This document shows positions 8,394 through 17,200 of a stretch of DNA of 64,000 nt, piece by piece. Each line of letters begins with the position of its first letter. The stretch's first letter is position 1. Source of the DNA: JBMNMS01 sp050953445 (GTDB lineage Bacteria; Bacillota; Clostridia; Peptostreptococcales; Anaerovoracaceae); NCBI GenBank assembly GCA_050953445.1, contig JBMNMS010000001.1, positions 1,116,001 through 1,180,000 on the forward strand, in the 5' to 3' direction. The position numbers were made by a program, and so were the translations under genes. Under the pieces are notes generated by a model, which had not been told where the DNA came from, did no database searches, and worked only from the letters and a program-made list of their open reading frames with translations.

Positions 8394-9689
8394 ATGGAAG
8401 GAAAAGCGATTATTGGCTCCTTGCCTAAGGGCATATCAGATATCATTGAAGCTATAGAGCTTAGGGGGGAAGCGGCGTATATTACAGGGGGCAGTTTAAG
8501 GGATTTGCTTTTGGGGAAAAAACCAGCCGACTGGGATTTAACAACCTCTATGGTGCCATCCAAGGTTATGGAACTATTCCCTGAAAGTGATGATTTAGGG
8601 GCAAAATATGGGATTGTGCGGGTACTGTGCAAGGAAGAGGGAATCCATGTAGAGATAGGGACCCTGAGGAAGGATGGGCATTATACGGACTATAGAAGGC
8701 CCGATACCGTTGAGTTTACAAGTGATGTGGCGATTGATCTGAAAAGAAGGGATTTTACCGTAAATGCTTTAGCCTGCACATCGGGGGGAGAGATAATAGA
8801 TCCCCTGGGAGGTATTAAGGACATAAAGAATAGGCTTATCAGGGTGATTGGGGATCCCAGGGAACGGTTTGAGGAAGATCCTTTGCGAATACTGAGGGGG
8901 ATAAGGATTGCGGCTCAGATAGATTTTGATATCGAGATGAAGACCTTCGAAGCTATGACCGGGACATCCCATCTTCTTGAAGAAATAAGTATTCAACGCA
9001 GAAGGGAAGAGTTTGAAAAGATACTGATGGCGGATAACGCTGGAAAAGGGCTTAGAATGTGCGTTGCCTGTGATACCTTAAGATGGGCTTTAGGGCACTA
9101 TCCTTTAAGGACAAGGGGAGACAATGGGGATATCAATGTTCTGATACAGAATATTGATTTGGCGAAAAAAAGACTGGATATTAGGATGGCACTGCTTCTA
9201 ACCTGTTTTTCTCAAAAGGAAGCCTTAACGATAATCGAGGAACTAAAATATGATAATAGGACAGCTAAGAACTTAAAGGCCGCACAGTTGGCATTGACCG
9301 ATTTGTTTTTTGCATCCGATAAATACTCATTAAAAAGATTCATATATACTTATGGCAGGGATGTCTACGATTTTTTAAACGATGTGTCAAAAAGTCACAG
9401 GGATGTTTACGGTTCTTCGCCTTCCCGTATAGAAAGCAGATATTATATTCTCAAGGAAATAGAAGAAAATAAGGAGCCGATTTTTGTAAGGGATCTGGTT
9501 ATTGATGGTGAAGACCTTCTTAAAGAGGGGATTGGGGAAGGTGCGCAAATCGGTGAGATACTAAAAGGATTGGCAGAGCTTACCCATCGCTATCCCGGGT
9601 TGAACACCAGAGACAAGCTTTTAAAAGAGGCTAAGAAGCTTAAAAAGCCCTGGAGGGCAAAATTAAAAAGCATTCACTGGCTCAGATAA
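8394..9689 (+). CDS. cca: CCA tRNA nucleotidyltransferase
   Basis: Adds or repairs the 3'-CCA end of tRNAs without a template. The 431-residue class II enzyme shows the nucleotidyltransferase block GGSLRDLLLGKKPADWDLTT (the D-x-D metal ligands), RRDFTVNALA, DPLGGIKDI, and the nucleotide-selecting RFEEDPLRILRGIRIAAQ. The C-terminal part holds an HD-like region of Bacillus-type enzymes. The start is ATG 8394, preceded by a modest GCGGAG site overlapping the end of yhaM. Co-transcription with yhaM is likely. Confidence 0.95.
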   Translation: MEGKAIIGSLPKGISDIIEAIELRGEAAYITGGSLRDLLLGKKPADWDLTTSMVPSKVMELFPESDDLGAKYGIVRVLCKEEGIHVEIGTLRKDGHYTDYRRPDTVEFTSDVAIDLKRRDFTVNALACTSGGEIIDPLGGIKDIKNRLIRVIGDPRERFEEDPLRILRGIRIAAQIDFDIEMKTFEAMTGTSHLLEEISIQRRREEFEKILMADNAGKGLRMCVACDTLRWALGHYPLRTRGDNGDINVLIQNIDLAKKRLDIRMALLLTCFSQKEALTIIEELKYDNRTAKNLKAAQLALTDLFFASDKYSLKRFIYTYGRDVYDFLNDVSKSHRDVYGSSPSRIESRYYILKEIEENKEPIFVRDLVIDGEDLLKEGIGEGAQIGEILKGLAELTHRYPGLNTRDKLLKEAKKLKKPWRAKLKSIHWLR

Positions 9690-9695
9690 ATAGGA

Positions 9696-11921
9696 ATGAA
9701 TATGTTGGAAAAAAAGGGTTTGGTAACAGATATTATCTTCCACAACAGGGAAAACAGTTACACTATTGTTGTCATAGAAAACGAAGAAGGGGGAGAGCGG
9801 TTTACAGCGGTTGGTAGTTTGCCTGGTGTTGAGAAGGGAAGATACTTCTCCTTACTGGGAGATTGGAAGGTTCACCCGATCTACGGGGAGCAGTTTACAT
9901 TTAGTGAGTACAGGGAGGAGATGCCCACCTCATCAGAGGGGATTGAAGGCTTTCTTGGCTCAGGTCTGTTAAAGGGAATAGGTAAAAAAACCGCTGCCGC
10001 TATGGTTCGAAAATTTGGGACAGATACCCTGAGGATAATTCAAGAGGCGCCGGAAAGATTGACGGAAATCAGCGGCATTGGACCTGTTAAGGCGAAGGCT
10101 ATAGAAGAAGCCTTCCGATCCCATCGGGAATTTGCAGCTATAGTGTTATACTTCCAACAATTCGGAATCTCCGCAGGATATGCGATGAAACTGTATCAAG
10201 CATACGGAAGCGATACCATAGAGGTAGTGGAGGAGAATCCTTATCAGTTAGTGAACGATGTCTTTGGCATAGGATTTAGAAAGGCAGATAAAATTGCAGA
10301 AAAGATGGGAATGGACAAACATTCTCACCATAGGATTAAAAGCGGCATAATGTATGGTCTATGGGTATATGCGGGAGAGGGGCATACCTTTGCCCCTAAA
10401 AAAGCCTTTTGCGAAAAAATAGGGGAAATGCTGGACATACCAGCAGCAGAAATCCATGATCTATTGGTGGATTTAGTTTTTGACGGGGACATTCATGTTG
10501 AAAATATAGATGGCAGAGAGGTTGTATTCTTGATGCCTTACTATTTAGCGGAGCAAAATGTATGTAGAAAACTTATGGAACTTAGCAGATCCCATTTAAA
10601 ACCTATTTCCAATCATTTGGACAGGTTGATAATGGCTACTGAGTCGAAAACAGGAATGATTTTATCGGAAAATCAAAGAAATGCGGTGAAGACAGCTGTT
10701 GGAAATGGGGTTTGTGTAATCACCGGTGGCCCGGGAACCGGAAAGACTACCATAATCAATGCGATAATCGATATTTTTCATTATAGTGAACTCAGGACGG
10801 CAATAGCTGCACCTACCGGGCGTGCAGCGAAGAGGGTGGCGGAAACCTCTGGGTACCCTGCATCCACCATACATAGATTATTGGAATACTATTATTCCGA
10901 GGGTGAGGATCTGATGAGGTTTGGTAAAAATCAGGAGAACCTGCTGGATTATGATGCTATCATAATCGATGAGGTATCCATGGTGGATATTTTGTTAATG
11001 AATGGATTACTTGCTGCCATTGGGCCGGGCACCCGCCTGATTCTGGTGGGAGATGGAGATCAGTTGCCTTCTGTTGGAGCGGGGAATGTTCTCAATGACA
11101 TAATTGCAGGTGAAATCATTCCGGGGGTGAAGTTGACTGAAATATTCAGGCAGGCTAGGGAAAGCCTTATAGTAGTCAACGCACATAGAATTAATAAGGG
11201 AGAGTTTCCTGATGTAAATGAACGGGATAAGGATTTTTTTCTTATCCATAGAAAAAGTGAAAATGAAATGATGGAAACCATCAAGGATCTTTGTGTACGC
11301 AGGCTTCCCGGGTATTTTCATGGCTGTGACCCGGTTAGAGATGTACAGGTACTCACGCCGGTCAGGAAGGGTATCATAGGTAGCATAAATATTAACAAGG
11401 AGCTTCAAGCAGTATTGAATCCATGGAATAAGGATAAGAAGGAACGCAAATATGGGGATCGGATATTCCGTGAAGGGGATAAGGTAATGCAGATTAAAAA
11501 TAATTATGATCTGGAATGGAAGTGCGTGGAGGATTTTACGGAGGGCAAGGGAGTTTTTAACGGGGATTGCGGTTATATACAAGGGATAGATACGGAGTTT
11601 AATGAAATCACCGTGGTTTATGACGAAGGACGCTATGTTAAATATGATTTTGCCCAGCTAGATGAATTGGAATTGGCATACGGTATCACTGTTCATAAAA
11701 GTCAGGGAAGTGAATTCCCAATTATAGTAATGCCCATATCCTGGTTCCCGCCGGTGCTGGCAACGAGAAACCTTCTTTATACGGCGGTGACCCGTGCAAA
11801 GGATGCGGTTATACTTGTCGGTTCACAAGGTAGGATGGAGGCTATGATAGAAAACAATAGAATTGAGGAAAGGTATTCCGGTTTGTCATTCAGGCTGCAG
11901 GAATTTTTGGAATGGATATAA
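9696..11921 (+). CDS. recD2: SF1B DNA helicase RecD2
   Basis: A 5'-3' DNA helicase of the RecD2 type, found in bacteria where it acts outside RecBCD. The 741-residue protein has an N-terminal OB-like region, tandem helix-hairpin-helix motifs (GIGKKTAAAMVRKFG and ISGIGPVKAKAIEE), and then the helicase core. The core includes Walker A ITGGPGTGKTT (about residue 347), Walker B IIIDEVSMVD, LVGDGDQLPSVGAGN, and the C-terminal VHKSQGSEFP and AVTRAKD motifs. Two starts six bases apart (ATG 9696, ATG 9702) are equally plausible. It overlaps comF by 10 bases, so the two are translationally coupled. Confidence 0.95.
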   Translation: MNMLEKKGLVTDIIFHNRENSYTIVVIENEEGGERFTAVGSLPGVEKGRYFSLLGDWKVHPIYGEQFTFSEYREEMPTSSEGIEGFLGSGLLKGIGKKTAAAMVRKFGTDTLRIIQEAPERLTEISGIGPVKAKAIEEAFRSHREFAAIVLYFQQFGISAGYAMKLYQAYGSDTIEVVEENPYQLVNDVFGIGFRKADKIAEKMGMDKHSHHRIKSGIMYGLWVYAGEGHTFAPKKAFCEKIGEMLDIPAAEIHDLLVDLVFDGDIHVENIDGREVVFLMPYYLAEQNVCRKLMELSRSHLKPISNHLDRLIMATESKTGMILSENQRNAVKTAVGNGVCVITGGPGTGKTTIINAIIDIFHYSELRTAIAAPTGRAAKRVAETSGYPASTIHRLLEYYYSEGEDLMRFGKNQENLLDYDAIIIDEVSMVDILLMNGLLAAIGPGTRLILVGDGDQLPSVGAGNVLNDIIAGEIIPGVKLTEIFRQARESLIVVNAHRINKGEFPDVNERDKDFFLIHRKSENEMMETIKDLCVRRLPGYFHGCDPVRDVQVLTPVRKGIIGSININKELQAVLNPWNKDKKERKYGDRIFREGDKVMQIKNNYDLEWKCVEDFTEGKGVFNGDCGYIQGIDTEFNEITVVYDEGRYVKYDFAQLDELELAYGITVHKSQGSEFPIIVMPISWFPPVLATRNLLYTAVTRAKDAVILVGSQGRMEAMIENNRIEERYSGLSFRLQEFLEWI

Positions 11922-12616
11922 AGAAGTGGATTTGTAAGATTGGTAAGGGTTTGTTAGAACTGATCTATCCATCAGGAATTTACTGCATTTCATGTAAAAT
12001 GCCTATGGATAATCGTTTCCCTTATTCCCTTTGTTATAATTGTATACGGCTTCTCCAATGGGAGAAAAGAGATATATGCGGCGATGAACACAAATTTTTG
12101 AAGGGATTTTCCTGCGTAAAATATGGAGAAAGGGAAAGGAATATAATACATGATTTCAAGTATGGCAGGAATCCATATTATGGTGAAAAATTAGCGGAGC
12201 TCATGGCGGAAAGGCTGGATTGGGGTGCCTTGATAAAATGCGATTTGGTAGCGCCGGTGCCCATGTATTTGGAGAAGGAAAAGGATAGGGGCTATAATCA
12301 GGCTGATTTGTTGGGAAGTCATTTAGCAGGATATTTACAAAAGACCTATATCAAAAATATTTTGGTAAGAAAGGTCAACACACCGCCTATGAGCCATCTA
12401 TCTCCTGAGGAAAGAAGGAGCAATGTAAAAAATGTGTTTGAGGTAGATGAAAAGAAAAAGCATAGGGTATACGGAAAAAATATACTGCTCGTAGATGATG
12501 TTTTCACCACCGGTAGCACAGTTGATGAATGCTCAAAGGTTTTGATGGAGGCAGGGGCAACGGGGGTATTTGTGGTAACCTTTTCCTCCGTTCACCGGAA
12601 TTGTGGGTTAGGGTGA
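11912..12616 (+). CDS. comF: ComF family phosphoribosyltransferase-like protein
   Basis: ComF(C) proteins are needed for DNA import during natural transformation in Bacillus and are widespread in non-competent bacteria. The 234-residue protein has an N-terminal four-cysteine zinc site (C-x2-C in YCISCKMP and C-x2-C in LCYNC), a VAPVPMYLEKEKDRGYNQ segment, and the PRPP loop ILLVDDVFTTGST. It overlaps the end of recD2. The next element is the structured RNA, then hpf; the order comF-raiA RNA-hpf is a known Clostridial arrangement. No other competence gene lies in the window. Confidence 0.92.
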   Translation: MDIKKWICKIGKGLLELIYPSGIYCISCKMPMDNRFPYSLCYNCIRLLQWEKRDICGDEHKFLKGFSCVKYGERERNIIHDFKYGRNPYYGEKLAELMAERLDWGALIKCDLVAPVPMYLEKEKDRGYNQADLLGSHLAGYLQKTYIKNILVRKVNTPPMSHLSPEERRSNVKNVFEVDEKKKHRVYGKNILLVDDVFTTGSTVDECSKVLMEAGATGVFVVTFSSVHRNCGLG

Positions 12617-12618
12617 AT

Positions 12619-12805
12619 GTTTGTTGGAATTGTCCGGGTCTGTGGTTGAAAGTCCATGCCAGCTGCGGGCGAAAGGACCCACGTAAGCTGTATCGGGGAT
12701 GCAGTGATCATGGCGCAGTCTAGGTGTAAGTCCTGAGGAATGGAACCCAGGTTCGACCCAGGCAAGTGTGGGGGCAAAGACCAGGTCAGCCGGGCAATTC
12801 CAAGA
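12619..12805 (+). ncRNA. raiA RNA: raiA-motif structured RNA
   Basis: A GC-rich segment of about 187 bases between the comF stop and hpf with no coding signature. Its ends pair: TTGGAATTGTCCGG (12624-12637) matches CCGGGCAATTCCAA (12790-12803) over 14 pairs with one G-U. Inside are purine-rich unpaired blocks (GAAAGTCC, GCGAAAGGACCC, TGAGGAATGGAACC) and shorter helices such as CAGCT/AGCTG and GGG/CCC. Size, location upstream of the ribosome-hibernation gene and long closing helix fit the raiA motif described in Clostridia, an RNA tied to sporulation and aggregation. The exact ends and the family call come from pattern and context. Confidence 0.8.
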
Positions 12806-12979
12806 AATATTTTCAAATAAAGCTTTTGGGGATATAAAAAAATAATTCGTAAATTTGAAAAAAATGAAAGAAAGTATTTAAGTTTTATAGTATACTATGT
12901 ATTAACCGTTATTGAAGTTGCTAAGCCCGGTGGGGTTTGGCAAAATAAACTACTTCGTTGTGAAGGGAGTTGAGTAAAG

Positions 12980-13510
12980 ATGAAAGTGATCATAACAAGC
13001 AAGAATTTCAATGCCAGCGATCATCTCAAGGAAACCATCGAAAAGAAAGTTGAAAAACTGGGCAAATATTTTTCCAGGGACATAGTGGTAAACGTGATGT
13101 TAAGCATGGAAAAGGGCAGACAAAAAATTGAAGTGACAATCAATGCAAAGGGCACTATTTTCAGGGCAGAGGAAACCACCAATGATATTTATGCAGGTGT
13201 GGAAAAGGTTGTAGATAAGCTGTCTACCCAAATGTCCCGTTTTAAGACAAAGCTTCAAAGAAAACATAAGGATCATAAGGAATTCACATTTGCTGAACTT
13301 CCTGACTATGAAGAGAAGACACCGGATGAGGATTGGATTGTCAGAAGGAAAAGGTTTGACATCAGTCCTATGTCCATAGATGAAGCTATAATGCAAATGG
13401 AGTTGCTGGAACACTCCTTTTATGTGTTTCTTAATATGGATTCGGATTCTGTCAACGTGGTATATAGGAGAAAAGAGGGCGATTACGGTTTGCTGGAAGC
13501 CGTATTTTAA
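12980..13510 (+). CDS. hpf: Ribosome hibernation promoting factor, long form
   Basis: Binds the 30S subunit and dimerises 70S ribosomes into inactive 100S particles in stationary phase. The 176-residue protein has the N-terminal RaiA/YfiA fold (residues 1-100, ending in the basic KTKLQRKHKDHK) and the long-form C-terminal dimerisation domain (from about 118: VRRKRFDISPMSIDEAIMQM, then FYVFLNMDSDSVNVVYRRKEGDYGLLE). It has AAGGGA before ATG 12980. A -10-like TATACT at 12891-12896 may start a separate transcript, since the AT-rich stretch after the RNA lacks a clear terminator. Confidence 0.96.
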   Translation: MKVIITSKNFNASDHLKETIEKKVEKLGKYFSRDIVVNVMLSMEKGRQKIEVTINAKGTIFRAEETTNDIYAGVEKVVDKLSTQMSRFKTKLQRKHKDHKEFTFAELPDYEEKTPDEDWIVRRKRFDISPMSIDEAIMQMELLEHSFYVFLNMDSDSVNVVYRRKEGDYGLLEAVF

Positions 13511-13531
13511 TGATACTTATTGAAGCCATGG

Positions 13532-13557
13532 GCCCCCGTAAAAAGCGGGGGCTTTTC
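13532..13557 (+). terminator. Rho-independent terminator after hpf
   Basis: GCCCCCG pairs with CGGGGGC across a seven-base loop and is followed by TTTTCTGT. A strong GC stem. Confidence 0.88.
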
Positions 13558-13648
13558 TGTGAAAACCGGTTTTTTTTAAGGGTTCTATTGAAAAGAAAAG
13601 TGCAATTGATTACAATATTAAGGAGGAGTAGAGGAGAGGGATTACTAT

Positions 13649-14491
13649 ATGAGAGATATTATTTCCAATATAACATCAGCCATCGGTATTGCTGATATAG
13701 TGGATGTAGCAATCGTTGCCTTTTTGATATATAAAGTTTTAGGTTTTATCCGTGAAACTAGAGCCGAACAGCTGGTAAAAGGACTACTGGTTTTGATTCT
13801 GGCCACATTTTTATCCGATTTGCTCAATCTATATACCTTAAATTGGATTTTAGAGGGGACCTTGACTCTGGGTGTTATTGCTCTGCTCATTTTATTTCAA
13901 CCGGAACTGCGCAGGGGCTTAGAGTATATTGGAAGGGGGAAGATTATTCCCAAGCAATTTGGCCAAATCAATAAGGATAGAGCAAAACAGGCTGCCGGAG
14001 AAATATCTCGAACACTTGACTATTTTTCGGTAAACAGAATAGGGGCTTTAATAATAATGGAAAGAAATAGCTCTCTAAGCGACATTGCGGAAACGGGAAC
14101 CCTCTTGGATGCAGTTATTTCGGAGGAAGCCTTGTACAACATTTTTTACAAAGGTTCCCCAATGCATGATGGGGCTGTTATAATCAGAGGTGATCGAATA
14201 TATGCGGCGGGGTGCGTCCTGCCGCTGACCCAGAACCGGACGTTGAGCAAGGAGCTTGGAACCAGACATAGGGCAGGTATAGGAATAACCGAGCATTCAG
14301 ATGCCATTTCGTTGATCATTTCAGAGGAGACAGGGATTATATCCATAGCAATTGACGGCAAACTTTCCAGATTCCTTGATATTAAAACGGTGGAAAAGAC
14401 CATTCTGAATATATATTTAAGCCAGCTTCCGGAAGAAAGACGGAAGGGGATTTTTGCTAAGGTATTCAGGAGGGCTAAAGGCGATGAGTAA
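13649..14491 (+). CDS. cdaA: Diadenylate cyclase CdaA
   Basis: Makes the essential second messenger c-di-AMP, which controls potassium uptake and osmotic and cell-wall balance. The 280-residue protein has three N-terminal membrane helices (about residues 15-90) and a DAC domain with both catalytic motifs: MHDGAVII (DGA) and GTRHRAGIGITEHSDA (RHR). It begins with ATG 13649 downstream of AGGAGG (13621-13626, a long spacing). It heads the conserved cdaA-cdaR-glmM operon, overlapping cdaR by eight bases. Confidence 0.97.
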   Translation: MRDIISNITSAIGIADIVDVAIVAFLIYKVLGFIRETRAEQLVKGLLVLILATFLSDLLNLYTLNWILEGTLTLGVIALLILFQPELRRGLEYIGRGKIIPKQFGQINKDRAKQAAGEISRTLDYFSVNRIGALIIMERNSSLSDIAETGTLLDAVISEEALYNIFYKGSPMHDGAVIIRGDRIYAAGCVLPLTQNRTLSKELGTRHRAGIGITEHSDAISLIISEETGIISIAIDGKLSRFLDIKTVEKTILNIYLSQLPEERRKGIFAKVFRRAKGDE

Positions 14492-15758
14492 AAATGGATA
14501 TGACTTCACCGTAGAGGACATGAAGGAAAAGGAAAAGGAAGAGAAGAAAACCAAAACCTTGACAATAATAGTGTCTATAGCCGTGGCTCTTACCCTTTGG
14601 ATTTACGTGATTGGGGCGGTAAATCCAACCACTCAAACGACGGTAGAAAATGTGCCTGTTCGCCTTTTGAACCTGGATTCTCTGGCAAACAGAGATCTGG
14701 CAATTGCCGGTGATGGACAGTATTTTGTTAATGTTGTTGTTGAGGGGAGGCGGGCCGAAATCGGAAAAATGGAAGTTTCCGAGGTGGAAGCTACGGCGGA
14801 TCTAATTGGATTTGGCTTAGGGGATAATTACGTCAGAGTAAATGTGACGGTTCCCGCAAGTGTAAGCGTAATAGATGTGAAATCATCAAAAATACTGGTT
14901 ACCATAGACAAACTTGTGGCGGTAAGTAAACCGGTTCAAGTTGTATTTGGGGGTGCGGTTGTCCCTGATATGGAAGAGGGGGCGGTAGAAGTGAATCCTT
15001 CAGAGGTGGAAGTATCCGGAGCAATGAGTGAGGTTAGTCGGGTGAAAAGGGTTCAAGTTATAGTGGACACTTCTGATTTCTCCCAGGAGGGCAATATCGT
15101 TCAAGGGGAGGTTATTGCCATAGACGAGGCTGGCATCATTGTGGAAGGAGTCCGTCTGTCCTCAACGGGGGTAGATGTTTTTGCCAAGCTCTATACGGTA
15201 AAGGAGGTACCCGTAAATATAGTTACAACGGGCAGTGCCAGAGACGGTTATACAATAGTGTTTTCAGGACCGGGTTTGGCTAAAATTAAGGGGAGCAGGG
15301 AAACCATTAAAGGGATAAGCGAAATAGATACCCAGCCAATCAATCTATCCGGGATTACTTCCGCCGGGGAAATCGTGCTAAAGCTGGATTTGCCCAAAGG
15401 TGTGCAGCTTTCAAAGATTAGTGAACCTCTTAAGGCCCAGGTAAAGGTAGCTCCTTTAAAGAAAAAAGAACTGGTATATGGTGGGGATAAAGTCCAGATA
15501 AGAGGAGTGGCAGAAGGCAAAAAAATGTATATAAAAACTCCTTCGGTCACGCTAACTGTGAGTGGAACAGAGGAGGTAATCAATGGCCTTAAACCCGAGG
15601 ATATAGTGCCTTGGGTTGACGGATCCGGGTTAAGTGATGGGAATCATCAGGTTGGGATCAAGCTGGATTACAATGTTAAAATACAGGATATTGCCATTAA
15701 TCCGGATAAGGTTGATGTCATTATAGAGCAGGAAATGTTGGATAATACACTGGAATAA
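14484..15758 (+). CDS. cdaR: CdaA regulator CdaR (YbbR-domain protein)
   Basis: A membrane-anchored extracytoplasmic protein that modulates CdaA. From ATG 14484 it has 424 residues, and the site AGGAGG (14468-14473) supports this start over the upstream in-frame ATG 14454. It has a short cytoplasmic N-terminus rich in Lys/Glu, one membrane helix (about residues 30-50, IIVSIAVALTLWIYVIGAV), then four YbbR repeats of roughly 80-90 residues. The overlap with cdaA and the 26-base gap to glmM show co-transcription. Confidence 0.93.
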   Translation: MSKNGYDFTVEDMKEKEKEEKKTKTLTIIVSIAVALTLWIYVIGAVNPTTQTTVENVPVRLLNLDSLANRDLAIAGDGQYFVNVVVEGRRAEIGKMEVSEVEATADLIGFGLGDNYVRVNVTVPASVSVIDVKSSKILVTIDKLVAVSKPVQVVFGGAVVPDMEEGAVEVNPSEVEVSGAMSEVSRVKRVQVIVDTSDFSQEGNIVQGEVIAIDEAGIIVEGVRLSSTGVDVFAKLYTVKEVPVNIVTTGSARDGYTIVFSGPGLAKIKGSRETIKGISEIDTQPINLSGITSAGEIVLKLDLPKGVQLSKISEPLKAQVKVAPLKKKELVYGGDKVQIRGVAEGKKMYIKTPSVTLTVSGTEEVINGLKPEDIVPWVDGSGLSDGNHQVGIKLDYNVKIQDIAINPDKVDVIIEQEMLDNTLE

Positions 15759-15784
15759 AATAAATATAGATGGAGGAGCAGGCA

Positions 15785-17137
15785 TTGGGAAGGCTTTTTG
15801 GGACGGATGGAGTAAGGGGAATAGCAAATTTGGAGATTACACCTGAACTGGCCTTTAAGCTGGGGAAGGCAGGAGCTTATACACTTAGCAGGGAAGAAGA
15901 AAGACCCATGGTTATAATTGGGAAGGATACCAGAATATCCGGAGATATGTTAGAGGATGCAATAAGTGCCGGAATATTAGCCATGGGGGGGAATATAATG
16001 AAGGTAGGGGTTTTACCCACCCCTGCAATAGCTTTTTTAGTGAGGCATATGAAGGCTTCTGCAGGCGTCGTCATATCCGCATCCCATAATCCATTTGAAT
16101 ACAACGGCATAAAGCTTTTTAATGGTGAGGGCTTTAAATTGGATGACCATATTGAGGATAAGATTGAGGACATTATCCTCAGGGATATGGATTTAAACAG
16201 TCATATCACCGGAGATAAGCTGGGGAAAAGCCTTGTGGCTGAAGACGATGCCCTCAGCTTGTATGCGGAGTTTTTGACCAGCACTATCGATGTGGACATT
16301 GAGGGCATGAAGTTAGTCATAGACTGTGCTAATGGAGCGGCTTATAAGGTTGCCAAAAGGGTTTTTAAAGATATTCTTAAGGCGGATGGTATCTTTATTG
16401 GTGATAAACCGGATGGAACAAATATCAATGATAATTGTGGCTCTACATATCCACAAGCCTTGATAGAGCGAGTGCTGGCTGAAAAAGCCCACATGGGGCT
16501 GGCCTTTGACGGGGATGCTGACAGACTTATTGCGGTTGATGAAAAAGGACAAATCGTAGATGGTGACAAAATGCTCTACATTTGTGCAAAGATGCTAAAA
16601 GAAAAGGGAAAATTAGCTGATAATAGGGTGGTTGCAACGGTGATGAGCAATCTGGGTTTCCATAAGGCCATGGAGGGTGCAGGATGCCGAGTGGAAGTAA
16701 CACAGGTAGGGGATCGGTATGTACTTGAAAACATGCTGAAAACCGGCAGTGTTATCGGTGGCGAACAGTCGGGGCATATAATATTTTTGGACTATAATAC
16801 GACAGGGGATGGGATTCTGTCGGCTTTACAGCTTTTGCAAGCGGTCAAATATAGTGGCAGAGCCTTGTCCGAATTGGCGGATTCCATGAAGGTATATCCG
16901 CAAGTTTTGAGAAATGCCCATGTTAGCAACGGTAATAAAAACAAATATATGGATGATCCGGATATAGCGTATGAAATTAAAAGGGTTGAGGAATCTATGG
17001 CAGGAGAGGGAAGGGTGCTGATAAGGCCCTCCGGGACTGAACCGCTAATAAGGGTAATGATAGAAGGGGAAGATCAGGTTCGAATTACGGATTTGGCAGA
17101 AGGACTGGTCTCTCTCATAACAAAAAAAATGGGATAG
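15785..17137 (+). CDS. glmM: Phosphoglucosamine mutase GlmM
   Basis: Converts glucosamine-6-phosphate to glucosamine-1-phosphate for UDP-GlcNAc and peptidoglycan synthesis. The TTG at 15785 gives the classic N-terminus MGRLFGTDGVRG and lies six bases after GGAGGAG. An in-frame ATG at 15770 overlaps that site and would add five unusual residues. The 450-residue enzyme has the phosphoserine loop VVISASHNPFEYNGIK, the metal loop AFDGDADRLIAVD, the sugar loop GGEQSGHII and the phosphate-binding RPSGTEPLIRVM. In other bacteria GlmM binds and is inhibited by CdaA, linking wall synthesis to c-di-AMP. Confidence 0.97.
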   Translation: MGRLFGTDGVRGIANLEITPELAFKLGKAGAYTLSREEERPMVIIGKDTRISGDMLEDAISAGILAMGGNIMKVGVLPTPAIAFLVRHMKASAGVVISASHNPFEYNGIKLFNGEGFKLDDHIEDKIEDIILRDMDLNSHITGDKLGKSLVAEDDALSLYAEFLTSTIDVDIEGMKLVIDCANGAAYKVAKRVFKDILKADGIFIGDKPDGTNINDNCGSTYPQALIERVLAEKAHMGLAFDGDADRLIAVDEKGQIVDGDKMLYICAKMLKEKGKLADNRVVATVMSNLGFHKAMEGAGCRVEVTQVGDRYVLENMLKTGSVIGGEQSGHIIFLDYNTTGDGILSALQLLQAVKYSGRALSELADSMKVYPQVLRNAHVSNGNKNKYMDDPDIAYEIKRVEESMAGEGRVLIRPSGTEPLIRVMIEGEDQVRITDLAEGLVSLITKKMG

Positions 17138-17200
17138 GATTGTTTTGGTATAGTCAGGAGTAATTTGCCGTTCTATTTACTGAATTGAAAGAGGTATGAT

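Noticed and set aside
11007..11582. Reverse-strand frame of 191 codons inside recD2
   Set aside because: It lies wholly opposite conserved helicase motifs, with no start signal or domain.
17138..17200. glmS ribozyme or glmS gene expected after glmM
   Set aside because: The gap is 63 bases and the next gene is an ADP-ribosylglycohydrolase; no ribozyme core is seen.
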